A stretch of 13,000 nt of DNA. Origin: Bacteroidota bacterium (GTDB taxonomy: Bacteria; Bacteroidota; Bacteroidia; Chitinophagales; Saprospiraceae). The position numbers and the translations under genes were made by a program. Position 1 is the stretch's first letter. Every line of letters starts with the position of its first letter. The notes below the pieces were generated by a model, which saw only the letters and a program-made list of their open reading frames with translations, was not told where the DNA came from and did not search any database. Where the stretch lies: positions 1 to 13,000 of the forward strand of contig JAGWYI010000053.1 of NCBI GenBank assembly GCA_018969455.1. Direction: 5' to 3'. This document shows, piece after piece, positions 6,656 to 13,000 of this stretch.

Positions 6656-7246
6656 TTACAAGCCAATGGCCTGTTTAAATTCTGCGTTGTCGGGTTTTAT
6701 TTTCGACGCAAAAAAGTTGAGCAATTTGCCGTTTTCGTCCAGCAAATACTTGCAAAAATTCCAGCTGGGCTCCTGGTTGTTCCAGCCATTCAGCGCAGGA
6801 TCGGTAAGCCACTGATATACAGGCGCTTTTTCGGCGCCTTTTACATGTACTTTTTCAAACATCGGGAAAGTCACGCCATAATTTTTCTGGCAAAAAGTGC
6901 CTATTTGTTTGGCATCGCCTGGTTCCTGACTGCCAAAATCGTTGCAGGGAAAGCCCAGTACCACCACTTTGTCTTTGTGTGCCTCATAAAAAGCCTGCCA
7001 ATCGGCGTATTGCGGGGTATATCCGCATTCTGAGGCCACATTAAGCACGATAATTTTTTTGCCTTTGTACTGTTCAAGCGAAACGGGTTTTCCGTCAAGG
7101 CTGTTCACCGTGTAACTGAAAAACGACGTAGGACTTGTTTCCTGGATGTTCATAGGACGATTGAGAATTTTCCCGGTACAATCATAGTAAGTATATGCAC
7201 CGAGCAAGGTGAAAACGGCAGCAAGAAAACCAAGTTTTATGCTCAT
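6656..7246 (-). CDS. Glutathione-peroxidase-fold thiol peroxidase, membrane or exported
   Basis: The 196-residue protein would reduce hydrogen peroxide or organic peroxides. The GPx tetrad is complete with Cys in place of selenocysteine: C74 (NVASECGYTPQY), Q107 (GSQEPG), W162 and N163 (SWNF). C101 is in the conserved FPCNDFG motif, and C119 (TFCQKNYGVTFP) sits where thioredoxin-dependent GPx enzymes keep the resolving Cys, so a two-Cys thioredoxin-linked cycle is likely rather than use of glutathione. Residues about 4-20 form a hydrophobic N-terminal segment preceding a roughly 20-residue linker, which suggests a signal anchor or an exported enzyme. There is no lipobox. It lies 54 bp downstream of prfC on the same strand and may be its last cotranscribed gene. 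The dnaA-side terminator closes the unit. Confidence 0.93.
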   Translation of the reverse strand: MSIKLGFLAAVFTLLGAYTYYDCTGKILNRPMNIQETSPTSFFSYTVNSLDGKPVSLEQYKGKKIIVLNVASECGYTPQYADWQAFYEAHKDKVVVLGFPCNDFGSQEPGDAKQIGTFCQKNYGVTFPMFEKVHVKGAEKAPVYQWLTDPALNGWNNQEPSWNFCKYLLDENGKLLNFFASKIKPDNAEFKQAIGL

Positions 7247-7300
7247 AATTCTGTTATTTTAGACGGTAAAACGACCTAACAAGGCAACTTGAAAATAGTT

Positions 7301-8896
7301 TCAGGCGGGCCGCACATTTTCTGAAGTAAAATGGAAGGCGATTTTCGGGAAATTTTCCTGAACCGTCTGGAGTGCCCATGCCGTTTCGGCCAGGAACACC
7401 CAATTTCCGTCTTTGTCTTTGGCAATGTCGCGTTTTCGGCGGTCGAGAAATTCGCTGATGGCTTTGGGATCTTCGGCACTGATCCAGCAGGCTTTATACA
7501 GATTTACCGGCTCGTATCGACATTTTGCCGTATATTCAGATTCCAGCCGGTGTTGGATCACTTCGAACTGGAGTTGCCCCACAGTTCCGATGATGCGTCT
7601 GCCGTCGCTTTGCCGAATGAACATTTGGGCCACGCCTTCATCCATCAATTGATCCAGCCCTTTGGCAAATTGTTTTTGCTTTAGGGGGTCGGCGTTTTCG
7701 ACATACCGGAACAATTCCGGTGAAAATGCCGGCAGGCCTTTGAAGTGCAAAATTTCGCCTTCGGTGAGGGTGTCGCCAATTTTAAAGTTGCCCGAATCGT
7801 ACAAACCCACTACATCGCCGGGATAAGCCTCGTCGAGCAGGGTTTTCTTGCTGGCCATAAACATGGTCGGATTGGGAAAGCGCAAATCCCGCTCCAGCCG
7901 GATGTGTCGATAAGGTTTGTTGCGTTCGAAACGGCCCGAGCAAATGCGCAAAAAGGCGATGCGGTCGCGGTGCCGGGGATCCATATTGGCGAATATTTTG
8001 AAGACAAAACCGGTCATTTTTTCTTCTTCCGGCGTCACCAGGCGTTCTTCCGATTCGCGGGAAAGTGGGGTTGGCGCAATTTCCACAAAACAATCGAGCA
8101 GCTCCTTCACGCCAAAGTTGTTGACCGCCGAACCGAAAAATACAGGGCAAATGTTGCCATTGAGGTAATCTTCCCGCTTGAATGCAGGGTAAACGGTACT
8201 TACGACCTCCTCTTCCTCACGCAGGATGCGCGCGGGCGATTCGCCGATGTGGCGCTCCAGATCCGGGCTGCTCAAATCATCAAATACCACCAGGCCGTCA
8301 TCGTCCTGCTTGCCGTGCGGATTGAACAGAACCAGTTTTTTTTCATACATATTGTACACACCTTTAAATCGTTGTCCCATTCCGATGGGCCATGAAAGCG
8401 GTGCGACTTTTACATCCAGTTTTTGTTCGATTTCATCCAGCAAATCGAGGGCGTCTTTCCCCTCGCGGTCCATTTTGTTGACAAAAAAGATGATGGGTGT
8501 TTTGCGCATTCGGCACACCTTGGTGAGTTTTTCGGTCTGTTTTTCCACACCGTTGGCTACGTCTATGACCACGATGGCCGAGTCGACCGCAGTGAGGGTC
8601 CGATAGGTGTCTTCGGCGAAGTCTTCGTGGCCCGGCGTGTCGAGGATGTTGATTTGCAGGTCGCGGTACTCGAATCCCATCACTGAGGTGCTCACCGAGA
8701 TACCCCGCTGTCGTTCGATTTCCATAAAGTCGGAAACCGTGCTTTTTTTGATTTTATTGCTTTTAACCGCACCGGCGGTTTGGATGGCCCCTCCGAAAAG
8801 CAGTAATTTTTCGGTAAGGGTGGTTTTACCGGCGTCGGGGTGTGCGATGATGCCAAAAGTGCGGCGGCGCGCGAGTTCTTGCAGGTAGGTAGACAC
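7301..8896 (-). CDS. prfC: Peptide chain release factor 3 (RF3)
   Basis: RF3 is the translational GTPase that recycles RF1 and RF2 from the ribosome after peptide release. The 531 residues match the usual length (about 529). G motifs seen are HPDAGKTT at 19-26, the switch I region RGISVST at 64-70, DTPGH at 86-90 and NKMD at 140-143. The rest matches the RF3 order: an EF-Tu-like beta-barrel with GFVFKIFANMDPRHRDR, and a C-terminal region with GTVGQLQFEV and EDPKAISEF. RF3 rather than EF-G is supported by the KKSTVSDFMEIERQRG segment and by the lack of EF-G domains IV and V. The start is GTG at 8896 (MSTYLQELARRRTFGII), with no ATG available in frame just upstream. A good -7 element lies about 40 bp upstream, so prfC probably has its own promoter although mpg precedes it by 72 bp. 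Confidence 0.97.
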   Translation of the reverse strand: MSTYLQELARRRTFGIIAHPDAGKTTLTEKLLLFGGAIQTAGAVKSNKIKKSTVSDFMEIERQRGISVSTSVMGFEYRDLQINILDTPGHEDFAEDTYRTLTAVDSAIVVIDVANGVEKQTEKLTKVCRMRKTPIIFFVNKMDREGKDALDLLDEIEQKLDVKVAPLSWPIGMGQRFKGVYNMYEKKLVLFNPHGKQDDDGLVVFDDLSSPDLERHIGESPARILREEEEVVSTVYPAFKREDYLNGNICPVFFGSAVNNFGVKELLDCFVEIAPTPLSRESEERLVTPEEEKMTGFVFKIFANMDPRHRDRIAFLRICSGRFERNKPYRHIRLERDLRFPNPTMFMASKKTLLDEAYPGDVVGLYDSGNFKIGDTLTEGEILHFKGLPAFSPELFRYVENADPLKQKQFAKGLDQLMDEGVAQMFIRQSDGRRIIGTVGQLQFEVIQHRLESEYTAKCRYEPVNLYKACWISAEDPKAISEFLDRRKRDIAKDKDGNWVFLAETAWALQTVQENFPKIAFHFTSENVRPA

Positions 8897-8937
8897 GAGT
8901 GGATCTTGGAAATGCGAATGGTTAAAAAATCGGCGCG

Positions 8938-8945
8938 CAAAGGTA
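8938..8945 (-). promoter_or_regulatory. Candidate -7 promoter element for prfC (TACCTTTG)
   Basis: Read on the minus strand the bases are TACCTTTG, an exact fit to TAnnTTTG, in the 72-bp gap between mpg and prfC. It would give a leader of roughly 35 nt before the GTG at 8896. No TTTG is visible at the -33 spacing. Confidence 0.4.
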
Positions 8946-8968
8946 GCGCCTTGGCGGGGTTTTACCGC

Positions 8969-9571
8969 TTATTTTTTCACAAAAGGACTGTCGGCGAGCC
9001 AAAATCGCCAGGGCATGGCCGCCCATTCGCCCGAGTATTCGACGCCGATGCGCGTGCCGGATTTTATTTCAGGTGGATAAGGCTCGGCATGATGTTCAAT
9101 CCGGATTGGCGCATCCGGCGCCAACAGATCGAGGCCGCTCATGCTTGTGTGAATGCCAAGGGCTTGTGCGAGCGCGCCCGGGCCGGTGGTCAGTGGCGTC
9201 AAATTGCGCTTATTGCCCCAGTTTCGGCGCATTTTCATCCATTCCAGTCCTTCTATGGGTTCGCCGGCACGGATAAGCACGGCATGGGGCAAATCTTGAG
9301 GGCCGGTAACCACGTTGAACAGGTGGTGGATGCCGTAACAGAGGTATACGTAGGCGTGACCGCCCGGGAGGTACATGTTTTCGGTGCGGGGTGTGCGGCG
9401 AAAATTCCAGGCATGAGAGGCGCGGTCTTCCGGTGCGCGGTAGGCCTCTACCTCGCTGATGCGCACGGCCGTTTTTTGCCCGTCAAATTGGGTAATCAAT
9501 TGAGCGCCAAGCAGTTTTTGTGCAATTTGGAGGACATCGGTATGTTGATAAAAATCAGCCTGAAAGCGCAT
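8969..9571 (-). CDS. mpg: 3-methyladenine DNA glycosylase, AAG/MPG family
   Basis: This 200-residue monofunctional glycosylase would excise alkylated purines such as 3-methyladenine and hypoxanthine, starting base excision repair. The motif order matches the family (about 190-205 residues in bacteria): SEVEAY with the putative catalytic Glu at E42 and the intercalating Tyr at Y44, EDRASHAW with H53, the segment MYLPGGHAYVYLCYGIHHLFN at about 66-86, TTGPGALAQALGI near 128-140, and the C-terminal RIGVEYSGEWAAMPWRFWL. The ATG at 9571 is preceded by an exact -7 element. It is divergent from the phosphopantetheinyl transferase gene (100-bp gap) and 72 bp upstream of prfC on the same strand, with which partial cotranscription is possible. 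Confidence 0.95.
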   Translation of the reverse strand: MRFQADFYQHTDVLQIAQKLLGAQLITQFDGQKTAVRISEVEAYRAPEDRASHAWNFRRTPRTENMYLPGGHAYVYLCYGIHHLFNVVTGPQDLPHAVLIRAGEPIEGLEWMKMRRNWGNKRNLTPLTTGPGALAQALGIHTSMSGLDLLAPDAPIRIEHHAEPYPPEIKSGTRIGVEYSGEWAAMPWRFWLADSPFVKK

Positions 9572-9590
9572 GTGTTTTGCAATTTAAAGT

Positions 9591-9598
9591 CAAAAATA
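9591..9598 (-). promoter_or_regulatory. Candidate -7 promoter element for mpg (TATTTTTG)
   Basis: On the minus strand this reads TATTTTTG, matching TAnnTTTG, and ends 20 bp before the mpg ATG. That predicts a short leader of about 14 nt. No -33 TTTG at the expected spacing was seen. Confidence 0.35.
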
Positions 9599-9671
9599 CG
9601 GCGATTCAAGGGCTTTTGGCTACCTTTCGGACTTCCATCAGGTCGACTTTCCCGATTTGACGGATTTGCGT

Positions 9672-10340
9672 ATGCCCAATTTGTTGTATCGACACCCATT
9701 TCAGGACGCCATTTTTGGAATCTGGCAAATCAGTGAACCGGAGGCCTTTTATCGCCAGGATTTTCCGATTTCTGAACAGGAATTTTTGGAATTAGCGCAT
9801 TTAAAAGGCATCCGGCGGATGGAGTGGCTGGCGGCCCGCTGGCTGTTGCACCAATATACGGGCGCTGCGATTCGCCTCCCCTTGGCCAAAGACGCTTTTT
9901 CGAAGCCATTTTTTCCGGAGCACCGGCATTTGTCCTGTTCCCTGAGCCATTCGCACGGCATTGTGGGTGCTTTGCTGGCCCGGGAAGCACCCGTTGGTTG
10001 TGATATTCAGGTCATTGTACCCAAAATGGACAAGTTGGCGCACAAGTTTATGCATCCGGATGAGCAAGCTTTTGTGCTGGAGCATCCGGCGGGCATGCAC
10101 TCGGAGTTGTACCACATATTCTGGACAGCCAAAGAGAGCCTCTACAAGGCTTACGGCATAAAAGCGCTCGATTTCAGGGAACACATGCGTTTGTTGCCTT
10201 TTCAGTGGGAAAACGGGCAGGGTGCGGGCAGAGGCTGGATTGAAAAAGGCGATTACCGGCAGGAATTTCAGTTGTGGTTTGAAAAATGTCCGGTTCAGGA
10301 TGGCGGGCAACTCATCTGGACGGTTTGCCGGGGGATATAA
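9672..10340 (+). CDS. 4'-phosphopantetheinyl transferase (Sfp/AcpT-like)
   Basis: The 222-residue enzyme would move phosphopantetheine from CoA onto a Ser of an acyl or peptidyl carrier protein. Signature motifs are the N-terminal RRMEWLAARWLL at 48-59, SCSLSHSHG at 88-96, GCDIQ at 109-113 holding the metal-binding Asp D111, and FWTAKESLYKAYG at 150-162 with K154 and E155. Its length suits the two-lobed Sfp class rather than the half-size AcpS. Position 113 is Gln where Sfp has Glu (GIDIE); this swap occurs in related enzymes. The ATG at 9672 is preferred over an in-frame TTG at 9657, since family members begin MP followed by a short strand. No carrier protein, polyketide or fatty-acid gene is adjacent, so its substrate is unknown. 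Its stop codon directly abuts that of the next gene. Confidence 0.92.
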   Translation: MPNLLYRHPFQDAIFGIWQISEPEAFYRQDFPISEQEFLELAHLKGIRRMEWLAARWLLHQYTGAAIRLPLAKDAFSKPFFPEHRHLSCSLSHSHGIVGALLAREAPVGCDIQVIVPKMDKLAHKFMHPDEQAFVLEHPAGMHSELYHIFWTAKESLYKAYGIKALDFREHMRLLPFQWENGQGAGRGWIEKGDYRQEFQLWFEKCPVQDGGQLIWTVCRGI

Positions 10341-10838
10341 TCAGGCTTTTTGGCGTGCCAGCAGGGTAGAGGGAGAAACGCCGAGGGTATTTTCGATGGA
10401 GATTTCCGGGAAGTACATGCGCAATCCGATCTTGATGATGGCCAGGTGGTGGATGGCATGGTCGTAGGCGAACAGCAATTCGCGGCCCATGGAACTGTCG
10501 AACTCCGGGCGGTCGGCATCGAGGAATTCCGCTTTTATGAGAATGGGGTTTTGTATGTTGAAAAGATGTAGTTGTGTTGCAAAGTTTTCAAAGGCCGCTG
10601 CGGTGAGTTGGGCATCTGTTTCGTATAAAGGGTTTCGGTTTCGGGCGGCATAATCTACCCAGGGAGCATCCTTTGCATGCTCGAGTCTTTGGAAAAACTC
10701 AAGAATGTGACGAAAGTGTTGGCCAATGGTGCCACCGTCAAATGCAGGAAGCGGCCTGGCATAAGAATCAGAATCAAATTGATAAAGCAATTCATTGATC
10801 TGCCGGACAATGTCCCGAATGGCTTCGGTTACTTGCAT
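10341..10838 (-). CDS. DinB/YfiT-fold putative metal-dependent enzyme
   Basis: The 165-residue product looks like a four-helix DinB-superfamily protein. A likely metal-binding triad is H44 (QHFRHILEF), H127 and H131 (YDHAIHHLAI), the last two in the H-x3-H spacing of the family; H41 and H130 are extra. The family includes thiol transferases such as those using bacillithiol or mycothiol, and many members without known function, so no substrate is claimed. The ATG at 10838 gives MQVTEAIRDIVRQINELL, a good first helix. The gene is convergent with the phosphopantetheinyl transferase gene with zero bases between stop codons, and divergent from the methyltransferase gene. Confidence 0.85.
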   Translation of the reverse strand: MQVTEAIRDIVRQINELLYQFDSDSYARPLPAFDGGTIGQHFRHILEFFQRLEHAKDAPWVDYAARNRNPLYETDAQLTAAAFENFATQLHLFNIQNPILIKAEFLDADRPEFDSSMGRELLFAYDHAIHHLAIIKIGLRMYFPEISIENTLGVSPSTLLARQKA

Positions 10839-10960
10839 AATAATGGGTTTTTACTGTTAATTTTGAGCAACTGGGGTAAAAATAGATACAATTTTGCGGT
10901 TCTTGCATGCAGTTCTGTTTTTTGGCCCTTGAAAGTCCTTTGGAAGACAAGTCTTGTTGT

Positions 10961-12346
10961 ATGTTGCCGCCACCTTTTATTCGACGCATGAAGTCCCAAT
11001 TGGGGCCGGAGTATCCAGATTTTGAGGCTGCTTTGCATACACGGCCGCCTGTGAGCGTGCGATGGAAAAGCGGTTTGAGCATGGATCACATGGCTTCGGG
11101 CTTTTCCCCCTATACCCTGGAACCTGTACCCTGGCATCCCCGGGGCTTTTATTTGTCTGAACGTCCGCAATTTACACTTGATCCACGTTTGCATGCGGGC
11201 GCCTATTATGTACAGGAAGCGGCCTCGATGTTTTTATACCAGGCGCTTACCCAACATGTCGATTTTTCCAAGCCTTTGAAAGTGCTGGATTTATGTGCTG
11301 CTCCTGGCGGCAAAACCACCTTGATTGCCGATCTGATCGGGCCACACAGCATCCTGGTTGCCAATGAGGTGGTGCGTGCAAGGGTGAATGTTTTGCGCGA
11401 GAATCTGGAGAAGTGGGGAACCCCTAATATTGCGATTACCTGTGCCGAACCAGAACAATACAAGTTTAATCTGCCCAATTTTTTCGACCTGGTGGTAACC
11501 GATGCTCCTTGTAGTGGCGAGGGGCTGTTTCGGAAGGATCCCAATGCCACGAAAGAATGGTCGGTCGACCAGGTAACTTATTGCGCAGGAAGACAGAAAT
11601 TGATTCTGGAGTCGGCCTATGAAACCCTAGCCCCTGGCGGAATTTTGGTGTACAGTACTTGTACCTACAATTATCAGGAAAATGAGGAAAATGTGCAGTG
11701 GTTGCAGGAGGCAAAAGGCATGTCCCTTTTATCGGTGAAAATTGACCCTGCCTGGGGTGTGGAGGCGCATGCAGGTGGATATCATTTTTATCCACACAAA
11801 ACACGGGGCGAGGGGTTTTATTTGGCCATTTTACAAAAAAACACAGGAGTTTTAACCAAACGCAATGTGCCAAATGGCTTTTTAAGCCTAAAGCCCTTAT
11901 CAAAAGCACAGTTGCCGCCTGTGCAACGCTGGCTCAATGCCGACTGGCCGTTGCGCCTGTTCCAAATTCCTTCTGGTGAAATTCTGGCACTTCCTGCCGC
12001 CCTGGAGCAGGCTTATCTGATCCTCGATAAGGCCATTAATCGCAAATGGTTTGGAGTGTATGTGGGAGATGTAAAAGGGAAAGATTTGATTCCGGCACAT
12101 CCGTTTGCACTCAGCCCTTTGGTAGGCTCCTTTAATTCCATAGAAGTTACACGCGAGCAGGCCTTGCTGTTTTTGAAAAAAGAGGTGTTTGACTTTCCTC
12201 CCAGTACAGAAACCGGCTGGACGCTCGTCCGTTACCAGGGCAGCAACCTGGGCTGGATTAAAGTGCTGCCCAACCGGATGAACAATTACCTTCCCCCGGA
12301 GCGGCGCATACGAATGGATTTGGAGAAGGTGATTGATTTAGAATAA
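10961..12346 (+). CDS. RsmF/NOL1/NOP2/Sun-type rRNA cytosine-C5 methyltransferase
   Basis: This 461-residue SAM-dependent enzyme probably makes 5-methylcytosine in rRNA. The SAM-binding motif VLDLCAAPGGKTT is at 108-120, motif IV TDAPCSGEGLF at 180-190 with C184 (product-release Cys), and motif VI YSTCTYN at 231-237 with the expected nucleophile C234. GGYHFYPHKTRGEGFYLAIL closes the catalytic part. About 170 further residues resemble the RsmF C-terminal extension with a PUA-like RNA-binding region. This long tail favours RsmF/YebU over RsmB, which instead has an N-terminal NusB-like domain. The ATG at 10961 (MLPPPFIRRMKSQLG) fits the family start; a longer frame to 10907 adds unrelated residues. 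The target cytosine cannot be read from sequence. It stands alone and is convergent with the phosphodiesterase gene (8-bp gap). Confidence 0.94.
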   Translation: MLPPPFIRRMKSQLGPEYPDFEAALHTRPPVSVRWKSGLSMDHMASGFSPYTLEPVPWHPRGFYLSERPQFTLDPRLHAGAYYVQEAASMFLYQALTQHVDFSKPLKVLDLCAAPGGKTTLIADLIGPHSILVANEVVRARVNVLRENLEKWGTPNIAITCAEPEQYKFNLPNFFDLVVTDAPCSGEGLFRKDPNATKEWSVDQVTYCAGRQKLILESAYETLAPGGILVYSTCTYNYQENEENVQWLQEAKGMSLLSVKIDPAWGVEAHAGGYHFYPHKTRGEGFYLAILQKNTGVLTKRNVPNGFLSLKPLSKAQLPPVQRWLNADWPLRLFQIPSGEILALPAALEQAYLILDKAINRKWFGVYVGDVKGKDLIPAHPFALSPLVGSFNSIEVTREQALLFLKKEVFDFPPSTETGWTLVRYQGSNLGWIKVLPNRMNNYLPPERRIRMDLEKVIDLE

Positions 12347-12354
12347 TAAATAAA

Positions 12355-13000
12355 TTAAACTTTTTTGATTTTCATTTTTTGAACCGCCAAGGGAAAATCT
12401 GTAATAAAAATATCGCATCTTCTTTCCTGCACCGCCTGGCGGTAATCTGCGGCGTCAAAGGGGAAGGGGTGTTTTTTGGCATGTTCACCCATGTCGCTCG
12501 TAATTCCGACGCCTTTTTGGCGGAGGGATGCTATCAGGGAAGCGGGTGTTTGGGCGTTTACGTATGCAATCAGCTGCGTATTTGGAATATGCAAAGCCTC
12601 AATTTCCTGCCAGTCTTTTTCCGAACCTGCCAATACCGAAATTCGGATGTTTTGACCAGTTTTATATACTTTTTCCGTGTGTTTTGGGTTAAACGTAAGC
12701 AAAACGCAGCGGTGTTCCAATCCGCGTACCATGATTTTTTGCACCACCTTTTCCCAGATATCGTCTTTTACATCCACCATTAATTGCACTTTGGGGGTTT
12801 CCAGCAGCCAATCCAGCACCTGGTCGAAAGTTGGTATGGGTTCTTTGCCTGGATTTCCGTTGGCATCTTTCAGGAAAACCGTGGCTAAATAGGCATCTTC
12901 TGCATTTATCAACAGTCCGTTTCCGGTGGTTGTGCGTTCCAGAGTGGCATCGTGGAGGATATACAATTGCCCTGAGTGGCTGGCACGTACATCCAGCTCG
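12355..13000 (-). CDS. Glycerophosphodiester phosphodiesterase family protein, N terminus missing
   Basis: The gene runs off the right edge; about 215 residues of the C-terminal part remain. The frame stays open to the edge and reads ELDVRASHSG then LYILHDATLERTTTGNG, so the conserved metal-binding Glu-x-Asp (within ELD) and the catalytic-loop His (HD) are present, while the first HR motif lies outside. The TTG at 12966 is therefore an internal Leu. The strand that in many homologues ends in E-I-K reads LMVDVKDD, with Asp for Glu, as I recall from a Bacteroidota subfamily. The barrel ends with CDIFITDFPLAV, equivalent to the TDxP motif. The enzyme would hydrolyse glycerophosphodiesters to glycerol-3-phosphate and an alcohol. 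A signal peptide, if any, cannot be seen. Confidence 0.9.
   Translation of the reverse strand, partial: ELDVRASHSGQLYILHDATLERTTTGNGLLINAEDAYLATVFLKDANGNPGKEPIPTFDQVLDWLLETPKVQLMVDVKDDIWEKVVQKIMVRGLEHRCVLLTFNPKHTEKVYKTGQNIRISVLAGSEKDWQEIEALHIPNTQLIAYVNAQTPASLIASLRQKGVGITSDMGEHAKKHPFPFDAADYRQAVQERRCDIFITDFPLAVQKMKIKKV

Noticed and set aside
7745..8395. 216-residue open frame on the plus strand inside prfC
   Set aside because: Opposite RF3 conserved sequence and without recognisable motifs.
8840..9736. 298-residue open frame on the plus strand across mpg
   Set aside because: Opposite the glycosylase gene, which has a complete motif set; it also spans the mpg/PPTase intergenic region and the PPTase start.
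1..13000. CRISPR array, defence island, insertion sequence, prophage, tRNA or rRNA
   Set aside because: No spaced direct repeats, transposase or integrase motifs, or RNA gene signatures were seen; nearly all of the sequence is explained by housekeeping genes.

Overview
This window looks like a chromosomal housekeeping segment from a member of the Bacteroidota. The evidence is the protein style of DnaA, the sugar transferase and the lipoprotein (a Cys followed by K-D-D, as in Bacteroidota surface lipoproteins), the weak or absent Shine-Dalgarno signals, and several matches to the Bacteroidota -7 promoter element TAnnTTTG. A Saprospiria-like or similar lineage is possible but cannot be fixed from the sequence alone. 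Coding density is high except for one AT-rich gap of about 600 bp in front of dnaA. I saw no CRISPR array, insertion sequence, phage gene, tRNA or rRNA.

Layout. Positions 1-3475 read rightward: the 3' part of der (ribosome-assembly GTPase, cut by the left edge), a lipoprotein of unknown function, and a polyprenyl-phosphate sugar-1-phosphate transferase that would start surface-polysaccharide synthesis. An IscA/ErpA-type iron-sulfur carrier (3482-3829) reads leftward and meets it tail to tail. It is divergent from a small membrane-anchored conserved protein (3970-4494). The AT-rich gap 4495-5093 leads into dnaA (5094-6551), which ends at a strong hairpin terminator shared with the leftward block mpg > prfC > gpx (9571 down to 6656). 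This block encodes an alkyl-base DNA glycosylase, release factor 3 and a thiol peroxidase of the glutathione-peroxidase fold. A 4'-phosphopantetheinyl transferase (9672-10340) reads rightward and abuts, with no spacer, a leftward DinB-fold protein (10341-10838). An RsmF/NOL1-type rRNA m5C methyltransferase (10961-12346) reads rightward and meets a leftward glycerophosphodiester phosphodiesterase cut by the right edge (12355-13000).

These genes do not form one pathway. They are core functions: replication initiation, translation and ribosome biogenesis, Fe-S assembly, DNA repair, redox defence, carrier-protein activation and envelope polysaccharide. The most interesting structure is the dnaA leader: a long AT-rich region with inverted repeats, and a five-codon mini-ORF whose TGA overlaps the likely dnaA ATG. 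An obvious new defence or mobile system is not present.
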